Origin: Acidobacteriota bacterium
GTDB lineage: Bacteria > Acidobacteriota > Blastocatellia > Pyrinomonadales > Pyrinomonadaceae
Assembly (NCBI GenBank): GCA_016715115.1
Contig: JADKBM010000013.1
Span: 496,001-560,000, forward strand
Direction: 5' to 3'
Length of the DNA: 64,000 nt
Shown: one piece after another, positions 58,136-64,000 of the stretch
Numbering within the stretch: the first letter of the stretch is position 1
Layout: every line of letters starts with the position of its first letter
Position numbers and translations under genes: made by a program
Notes under the pieces: model-generated
What the model was told of the DNA's origin: nothing
What the model saw: the letters and a program-made list of their open reading frames with translations, nothing else
Databases searched by the model: none

Positions 58136-61027
58136 TTACTGAGAGCTCGCGATCTCGATAACGTTCGGCTCGCTTATCTTGCAAAAATAATCGCTGGTCA
58201 CAGCATCGGACTTGAGGCCGTTTAACAGAATGTCACGGGCAAATTCGGCGCTCAGCGGCTTTGAGAAAAGATAACCCTGTCCGGCGCGGCACCCCATCGA
58301 ACGCAGGAGCCTAAGCTGATCGATATTCTCGATGCCTTCGGCGACGACTTCGATCCCGAGATTTTGGCCAAGCATCAGAATCGTCTGAACGATTGCCTTG
58401 CTCTTGGCATCGCATTGCATCTTGCCGATGAAGCCGCGGTCAATCTTGATCCGGCTAAACGGAAACCGATGAAGGTAGCTCAAGCTGGAATACCCGGTGC
58501 CGAAATCGTCGGTGCTGAACCCGATTCCGATTCTGCACAGTTTGTTCAAGATCTCGAGCGCGGTTTCGGGGTTCTCCATCACCGTGCTTTCCGTCACCTC
58601 GAGTTTGAGATGGTTCGCTTCGAGCTGCGTTTTCGTGAGCCACTTCGTGACCTGCCCGACAAGTGACGGATGCATCAACTGCTTGGCAGACAGATTGACG
58701 CTGACGGCGAGGTTCGCCAGATGCGGCGCGCTTTTCTGCCATTCCCCGACCTGACGGCAAGCTTCGCCAAGTACCCATTCACCGATCGGAATAATGAGTC
58801 CGGTTTCCTCGGCAATGTTTATGAATTCGTCCGGGGCGACCAGCCCGTATTCACCGTGCTGCCATCGGACCAATGCCTCAACTTCCTTGATCGCGCCGGT
58901 TTCCAACTCGACGACCGGCTGATAATAGACACGAAACTCGTCTCTCTCAAGCGCCCGCCGGAGGTCGGTTTCAACCTGCAGCAGGTTCATATTGCGGATG
59001 AACATCTCGTCGTCGAAGATCTCGTAGCGCGCCTTGCCGCGATCTTTCGCGCGGTACATCGCGGCGTCGGCATCGCGCAGGAAATCCTCCGGTTTGCGGA
59101 GCGTGTCATCGGCGACAATTATTCCGATGCTCGCTGACGAATAGACTTCGTAATTATCAAGACGGAACGGATTCGCAAGTTGATTCTGTATACGCTCGGC
59201 GACCATCGTCGCGTCGGAAACGTCATTGACGTTGTGGATCAGAAGCGTGAATTCATCGCCGCCGAGCCGCGCGACGATGTCTCCCGGACGAAGCGTCGAT
59301 TTGATCCTTTCCGATATCGCGATCAGGAGTTTGTCGCCGATCAAGTGTCCGAGCCCGTCGTTGATGATCTTGAAACGGTCGAGATCGAGAAACAGGACGG
59401 CAAACTTCTTCGAACCTTTACGCCGCTGTTCTGCGATCGCCTCTTCAAGGTGATTCATAAAGTGCGTGCGATTCGGCAGATTCGTCAATTTGTCGTAAAG
59501 AGCGTTGAACTCAAGGATCTCCTCGGCGTGCTTCTTTTCGGTGATGTTTCGGCCGACGGCGTAGAAGATTCCTTCGGCGACCATTGGTGTCGAGTTCCAG
59601 GAGATCCAAAGAACCGACCCGTCTTTGCAGATCAGCCGCGATTCGAAACTGACACAGACGCCGTTGCGGAAATTCTCGATATTGGCGGCGTTTTGTTGAC
59701 AGTCGTCGAGGTGCGTGATCTCGTCGATCGAACGGCCGATCAGTTCCTTGCCTCCGTATCCGAGGTTCTTTTCCCACGCCGGATTGATATGCAGCAAAGT
59801 GCCCTCGAAACTTATGGTCGCGAGCAGATCGTTCGAGACGTTGTAAAGCCGGTCGCGCTCTTCCTCGGCGCGCCGCCGATCCGTGACGTTGCGGGCGATA
59901 CCCTGAATCGCAACCGGAACTCCCTTGTCGAGGATCACGCGGCTGTTGATCTCGACTGCGATCCGTTGACCGTCTTTACCCAAACACTCGATCTCGTAGC
60001 TTGAAGCGGGCTCTCCGGCGATCTTCGCGGCGATGTGCTTATTGGCCAGCTCGAGATATTCCGGTGCGACGACCTGTGACATATTGAGCGACGTCGCTTC
60101 TTCGCGCGTGAACCCGAAAGCCTTTTCGCCGGTTTGGTTTACCGTTACAAAGTTGCCGGCCAGATCGTGCACGTAGATCGCATCGTTTGCGTTTTCGAAA
60201 AGATCCCGGTAGCGCTCCTCGCTCTCTTTGAGCGTTGCACTCGCTTTGAGTCGTTCGGTGATGTCGCGGATGATCGCGGTGTAGTAAACCTCGCCGTCGG
60301 ATCGCCAGACTGATCCTGACATTTCAAGCGGAAACTCGGAACCGTCCTTTCGCCGGCCGGAAGCGTAGATCGCCTTGCCCGAGTTAGGCGCAAGGACGTT
60401 TTCAATCATCTCGCGCACGCCCAAATCGGCAGCCATTCGCGCGTGCTCCTCCCCCATCAGCACGGTCACCGAATTGCGTTCCATATCGGCTTCCGTATAG
60501 CCGAAAATCTGCATCGCCGCATCATTCCAGAGACTTACCCGGCCTTCGCCGTTAACGAGAAAGATCGCATCGCTGGCAGATTGAACGACCGACCGGAACT
60601 TCATCTCGGAAGACTGGACCCGGCGCAGAGAACGGGCTTGTTGAATGCTGTAACGGATCGTTCTCTCAAGGAGTTGAGCGTCAAATCTTCCCTTGACCAG
60701 ATAGTCAGCCGCGCCGGCCTCCATCGCCTCAAGATCGACCTCCTTCTCGCTTTGTCCCGTGAGCAGGATCATCGGGGCCTGACAGCCGCCGGCAATGCCA
60801 GCTCGAACGAGATCAAGACCGTTCTCCGCGCCAAGCCGAAAGTCAACGAGATAAACGTCATACTCCCTTTGCGCCATATGGCTCAAAGCTTCGCTCGCCG
60901 AGGCGGTCCACTCCAACGCGTATCTGTTGTCGCGGAACTCCTCGAACAGACAACGCGTCAGGATGAAGTCGTCCTCATCGTCATCGACCATCAGGACGCG
61001 GATTTTCTTTGCATCGGAACTGACCAT
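58136..61027 (-). CDS. REC-PAS-PAS-PAS-GGDEF-EAL signalling protein
   Basis: 963 residues. Receiver domain (about 8-125) with VLMVDDDEDDF and VDFRLG around the phospho-Asp. Three PAS domains follow (about 140-510). Then a diguanylate cyclase with ARLGGDEFTLLI near residue 590, and a c-di-GMP phosphodiesterase with EALVRW near 717 and DDFGTGYSSLSYLHRF. Both GGDEF and EAL motifs look intact, so it may make and break c-di-GMP. Its start lies 1 base after the response-regulator stop; it is the output of the operon headed by the kinase at 61462-63669. Confidence 0.95.
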   Translation of the reverse strand: MVSSDAKKIRVLMVDDDEDDFILTRCLFEEFRDNRYALEWTASASEALSHMAQREYDVYLVDFRLGAENGLDLVRAGIAGGCQAPMILLTGQSEKEVDLEAMEAGAADYLVKGRFDAQLLERTIRYSIQQARSLRRVQSSEMKFRSVVQSASDAIFLVNGEGRVSLWNDAAMQIFGYTEADMERNSVTVLMGEEHARMAADLGVREMIENVLAPNSGKAIYASGRRKDGSEFPLEMSGSVWRSDGEVYYTAIIRDITERLKASATLKESEERYRDLFENANDAIYVHDLAGNFVTVNQTGEKAFGFTREEATSLNMSQVVAPEYLELANKHIAAKIAGEPASSYEIECLGKDGQRIAVEINSRVILDKGVPVAIQGIARNVTDRRRAEEERDRLYNVSNDLLATISFEGTLLHINPAWEKNLGYGGKELIGRSIDEITHLDDCQQNAANIENFRNGVCVSFESRLICKDGSVLWISWNSTPMVAEGIFYAVGRNITEKKHAEEILEFNALYDKLTNLPNRTHFMNHLEEAIAEQRRKGSKKFAVLFLDLDRFKIINDGLGHLIGDKLLIAISERIKSTLRPGDIVARLGGDEFTLLIHNVNDVSDATMVAERIQNQLANPFRLDNYEVYSSASIGIIVADDTLRKPEDFLRDADAAMYRAKDRGKARYEIFDDEMFIRNMNLLQVETDLRRALERDEFRVYYQPVVELETGAIKEVEALVRWQHGEYGLVAPDEFINIAEETGLIIPIGEWVLGEACRQVGEWQKSAPHLANLAVSVNLSAKQLMHPSLVGQVTKWLTKTQLEANHLKLEVTESTVMENPETALEILNKLCRIGIGFSTDDFGTGYSSLSYLHRFPFSRIKIDRGFIGKMQCDAKSKAIVQTILMLGQNLGIEVVAEGIENIDQLRLLRSMGCRAGQGYLFSKPLSAEFARDILLNGLKSDAVTSDYFCKISEPNVIEIASSQ

Positions 61028-61028
61028 T

Positions 61029-61475
61029 TCATCTTCCGGCCGGGAGTTCCACGATGTTGAACCAATACTTTCCGAGTTCGCGCACGGTTTCGACCAAAGC
61101 GTCGAACGTAACGGGTTTGACGATGAAGGAATTGACTCCCAGATCGTAAGAACGGACGATGTCCTCTTCCGCCTTTGAGGTGGTGAGGATGATGACCGGA
61201 ATCTGTCGCAGGCTCGGGTCGGCCTTGATCTCCTCGAGCGCCTCGAAGCCGCTTTTCTTAGGCATATTGAGGTCGAGAAGAATCAGTCCCGGCCGGGCCG
61301 CATCCTCGTAACCGTTCTCACGGTTCAGGTAATGCATCAACTGCTCGCCGTCCTCGACGGTCTTGAGCGGGTTCGCGAGTCTGTTCTCTTCGAACGCCTC
61401 TTTGACCAACAAACGATCGTCTTCGTCGTCGTCCGCCATCATAATGACGACTTCCTTGGTGTTATGGTTGCTCAT
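61029..61475 (-). CDS. Single-domain response regulator (Rcp1-like)
   Basis: 148 residues. Acidic pocket MMADDDEDDRL, phospho-acceptor in LILLDLNMPKKSGFEAL, Thr in IILTTSKAEED and Lys in FIVKPVTFD. The long alpha4 region is as in Rcp1/Rcp-type regulators that work with PAS or phytochrome kinases. No output domain, so it probably relays phosphate. GAGGAATTGT precedes the ATG. It overlaps the kinase stop by 14 bases. Confidence 0.95.
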   Translation of the reverse strand: MSNHNTKEVVIMMADDDEDDRLLVKEAFEENRLANPLKTVEDGEQLMHYLNRENGYEDAARPGLILLDLNMPKKSGFEALEEIKADPSLRQIPVIILTTSKAEEDIVRSYDLGVNSFIVKPVTFDALVETVRELGKYWFNIVELPAGR

Positions 61476-63669
61476 ACAATTCCTCTGCGGCACGCTGTTC
61501 GAGCGGCAATGTTATGATAAACTTCGCTCCCTTTCCGGGTGAGCTCGAAGCGGTCACGTCGCCGTTGTGGCGTTCTACGATCTTCCGGCAAACGGCAAGC
61601 CCGACACCGGATCCCTCGTACTCGCCGCGGCCGTGCAAGCGCTGAAAGACCGTGAAGATCCGGTCGAGATACTTCTCGTCGAAGCCGATACCGTTATCCT
61701 CGACAACGATCCGGCAGGCCGGAACCGCATCGGCAAGGTTCGTTGCGGGGTTCGGATCCGGGGCTTCTTCCGCGTGTACCCTGACGACCGGCAACACGTC
61801 TTTTTGATGAAACTTCAACGCGTTCCCGATGAGATTCTGAAATAGCTGGTGCATCTGCAGTTCGTCGGCTTCGATTCGCGGAAGGTCTCCGATTTCGACC
61901 CGTGCCTTCAATTCATCGATTCGGATCTCGAGATCCGAGAGTACGTTCCCGACGACCGAGTTCAGATCAGTCGGCGTGAAGGGCCGGGCTTTCGTCGTGA
62001 CCCGCGAAAAGGTCAGCAGATCGTTGATCAGCGTCTGCATCCGCAGCGACGCCTGTCGCATCCGGCGGATATAGTCGGCGCCCTCGTCGGTCAGGGACGC
62101 GGAATACTTTTGAGAAAGGCGGTCCCCGAAGGCCTGTACTTTGCGCAGCGGCTCCTGAAGGTCGTGCGAAGCGACGTACGCGAAATCCTGAAGCTCGCGG
62201 TTGCTGCGTTCGAGACGCGCGTTGTAGGAGCGAAGCCGTTGTTCGTCTTCGTTCCGTTTGGTGACGTCGCGCGAATTGACGAGAATCGCCGGCTCGTTTG
62301 AGAGCGCATCGACGAAGAACGTGTTGACGGTTTCGAGCGTTCGCCAGGAGCCGTTCTTGTGTCTGAAACGGAACTCCTTCGAAACGACGTTTCCCTCTCC
62401 GGCCAAAAGTGCCTCGAATATCGCCGTTCGTGCCGCGCCGTCGTCGGGATGAACGAGGTCGAGCGGGTTCGATCCGACGAGTTCGTCGGGTTCGTAACCG
62501 AGGACGTTCGCGATCGCCGGGCTCTCGAACCGTATCTTCTCGTCATCGCCGACAATCGTGATCAGGTCAGAAGAGTTCTGTACGAGAGTTTGGAATCGCA
62601 TCGCGCTGCGTCGTTCCAGGCTTTCCGCCTGCAGTCGGACGTTTTCGCTGTTCGAGACGATCTGGCGAAGGACGACGAGAAAAGTCAGTCCCAATGCGCC
62701 GAAAACGATAAGGCCGAGCCATTGGCCCCAGAATTCGCGGGTTTCGATCAGGAGTATCCCGAAGCCGATCGCCACCGCGAGATAGGGAAGCCAGCTGAAA
62801 CCTTGGGCCTGCCACTCTGAAACTTCTGCGGTTTCTGCGGCGGCGGTCACGGGACGCGAGAGCAGACGGTGCTGATAATACGAAGCGAAAACGAGGCACC
62901 AGTTCCCGGTGATGAAAAGGATATTGATCCAGTGGCCCTTGTATTCGCCGGAAAGCGACAAATACGCGAATCCGACGTCGGCGACAAACATGTTGACGAG
63001 ACCGATGATTATTATCGTCAGGGCCGTTCGATTGATCATCAAGGCGCGCCTCATCAACACGGTGGCGATGCCGGTAAACAGAACCATATCGCCGACTGTG
63101 TATGAAACGGCGATTGCCGGAGCGACCCAATCGTCGGCCGATGCCGCGTTCGCCAACGTCGGCTGCACGACAAAACTCCAGACAGCCAGCCCTCCGCCGA
63201 CCATCACGATCGCGACGTCGAGTCCGAACTTCAGACGGCCCGATCTGTCGTAGGGCGCCGTCGGGAAGTTCAGAAGTGCCGCGAGCATAAGCGGATAAAA
63301 GGCAAGATAACCAATGTCGGCCGCGGAAGGGAAGGCTTCCTCGCCGAGGATCGAACTGTAATAAAACCAGAGAGCGCTACCGCCGAGGAAGACGACGTAC
63401 GCCAGGGTGGTCAGGTGCCAGGCCCGGCGGGAGTCCGAATCAACCACCGGGTGATGCGATACGCGCCAGGTCAACACCGCGGCGACGGAGATCGTCAGCA
63501 GTTCAAGCACGTCGTTGACGGAGGAAGCGTCCGTGTCGTCAATTAAGCCGCCGCCGTGCAGAATCACGTAGGCCGCAACGACGACGCTGACGAAAGCCAT
63601 CGTCAGACCGTCGAACCTGATCCGGTGAGCCGGACTCAAAGCGGCGTCCATGGTTTGTTCATTCATCAT
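61462..63669 (-). CDS. Membrane sensor histidine kinase with PAS domain
   Basis: 735 residues. About nine to ten membrane helices (residues 20-330) form a MASE-like sensor. A PAS domain follows (near 370-480), then HisKA with VASHDLQEPLRKVQAFG near residue 500 and an ATPase domain with N-box LFQNLIGNALKFHQ and the GVGLAVCRKIVERHNG glycine box. It should phosphorylate the downstream Rcp1-type regulator. ATG at 63669 is preferred; the frame's earlier GTG at 63753 would overlap the next gene. Ligand unknown. Confidence 0.93.
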   Translation of the reverse strand: MMNEQTMDAALSPAHRIRFDGLTMAFVSVVVAAYVILHGGGLIDDTDASSVNDVLELLTISVAAVLTWRVSHHPVVDSDSRRAWHLTTLAYVVFLGGSALWFYYSSILGEEAFPSAADIGYLAFYPLMLAALLNFPTAPYDRSGRLKFGLDVAIVMVGGGLAVWSFVVQPTLANAASADDWVAPAIAVSYTVGDMVLFTGIATVLMRRALMINRTALTIIIIGLVNMFVADVGFAYLSLSGEYKGHWINILFITGNWCLVFASYYQHRLLSRPVTAAAETAEVSEWQAQGFSWLPYLAVAIGFGILLIETREFWGQWLGLIVFGALGLTFLVVLRQIVSNSENVRLQAESLERRSAMRFQTLVQNSSDLITIVGDDEKIRFESPAIANVLGYEPDELVGSNPLDLVHPDDGAARTAIFEALLAGEGNVVSKEFRFRHKNGSWRTLETVNTFFVDALSNEPAILVNSRDVTKRNEDEQRLRSYNARLERSNRELQDFAYVASHDLQEPLRKVQAFGDRLSQKYSASLTDEGADYIRRMRQASLRMQTLINDLLTFSRVTTKARPFTPTDLNSVVGNVLSDLEIRIDELKARVEIGDLPRIEADELQMHQLFQNLIGNALKFHQKDVLPVVRVHAEEAPDPNPATNLADAVPACRIVVEDNGIGFDEKYLDRIFTVFQRLHGRGEYEGSGVGLAVCRKIVERHNGDVTASSSPGKGAKFIITLPLEQRAAEELYEQP

Positions 63670-63691
63670 TGCGTGATCCCCGTCGTGCGCT

Positions 63692-64000
63692 TCATCGGGT
63701 AATGCTGTAAGAAATGAAGGGCCCGTGGTTGTCGTAATCAGAATTGCCGACACTGTATCCGACGAAGAGATTGCTTCGCGTCGTCGGGTAGAAGGTGAAC
63801 CCGGGCGTCAGGTAGCCGAATCTGTTTTTTCCGGTCACCCACTGCATCGAAAAGCTCACTTTGTCGTTGATTGACTGGTCATACACGAAATTCCAGCCTT
63901 TTCGCGACCCGAATTCCTTGTTGCGTCCGACGAGGGCGTATCCGCCGACGGTCACGGTCGCGCTCTTGATTTCTTTGGTGACGTTCGTATATATCATCGC
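63692..64000 (-). CDS. C-terminal part of an outer-membrane beta-barrel-like protein
   Basis: The last 102 or so codons of a gene whose start lies beyond the window. Alternating beta-strand pattern (VTVGGYALVGRNKEFGS, VSFSMQWVTGKNRFGYLTPGFTFYP, NLFVGYSVGNSDYDNHGPFISYSIT) typical of outer-membrane proteins; the last residue is R after SYSIT. It lies just upstream of the kinase operon on the same strand. Confidence 0.6.
   Translation of the reverse strand, partial: AMIYTNVTKEIKSATVTVGGYALVGRNKEFGSRKGWNFVYDQSINDKVSFSMQWVTGKNRFGYLTPGFTFYPTTRSNLFVGYSVGNSDYDNHGPFISYSITR

Overview
The window is a piece of a bacterial chromosome with moderately high GC. It looks like an Acidobacteriota genome, most likely Blastocatellia / Pyrinomonadaceae. 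The pointers are a VWFA-related protein of the acidobacterial type, a GerW/YtfJ protein, many secreted proteins of unknown function, and intergenic repeats built on TGGAGCGCAAGCG and on AAATCCC heptamers. The taxonomic call is inference: there is no rRNA gene and I found no tRNA gene.

Layout. (1) 0.1-4 kb: a lipoprotein, a DUF4436-like membrane protein and a PA0069-type radical SAM protein, followed by a 400-bp GGAATCCT satellite. (2) 4.1-14.7 kb, minus strand: a tightly packed series of VWFA protein, Acg-like nitroreductase, DUF5335-like protein, secreted protein, ABC ATPase, Mg2+ P-type ATPase, FtsX-type permease, HlyD-type adaptor and YtfJ. The Mg2+ pump sits between the ATPase and permease genes of the exporter, with overlapping codons. 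(3) 14.9-20.5 kb, plus strand: TPR protein, unknown protein, M1 aminopeptidase, a GrdB/PrdB-family gene with an in-frame TGA that is very likely selenocysteine, and a fused 2-oxoacid dehydrogenase E1 alpha-beta. (4) 20.5-25.9 kb: an accessory, repeat-rich stretch with a GIY-YIG-like protein, a DUF3800 protein, a frameshifted HigA2-type antitoxin and a decayed IS4-family element. (5) 26-36.3 kb: MATE pump, small Cys-containing secreted peptide, AlkZ-like protein, glycine-zipper protein, OsmC, J-domain and zinc-ribbon proteins, a dienoyl-CoA-reductase-like SDR and a lipoprotein. The last two diverge around a polypurine tandem repeat.

(6) 36.3-47.7 kb, all plus strand: a GntR regulator, then an Rrf2 regulator followed by a run of redox and detoxification enzymes (nitroreductase, PPOX-fold protein, thioredoxin-like protein, DoxX, quinone oxidoreductases, O-methyltransferase, glutathione peroxidase, aldo/keto reductase, SDR, old yellow enzyme, ketopantoate-reductase-like protein). 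The Rrf2 promoter and the leader of the nitroreductase share a dyad TGTAAC-N7-GTTACA, so the cluster reads as an electrophile/quinone-stress regulon. (7) 49.6-55.1 kb: small, heterogeneous, same-strand genes separated by attC-like sites. This is an integron gene-cassette array with no integrase in view. (8) 55.6-64 kb: MOSC protein, serine hydrolase, a small unknown protein, and a minus-strand signalling operon (membrane histidine kinase, Rcp1-type response regulator, REC-PAS-GGDEF-EAL protein). The window ends inside an outer-membrane-type protein gene.

The strongest observations are the candidate selenoprotein with a matching bSECIS-like hairpin (17533-18279), the cassette array, the Rrf2 operator pair with its redox cluster, and a periplasmic adaptor whose coiled coil is triplicated with an exact 73-residue period.
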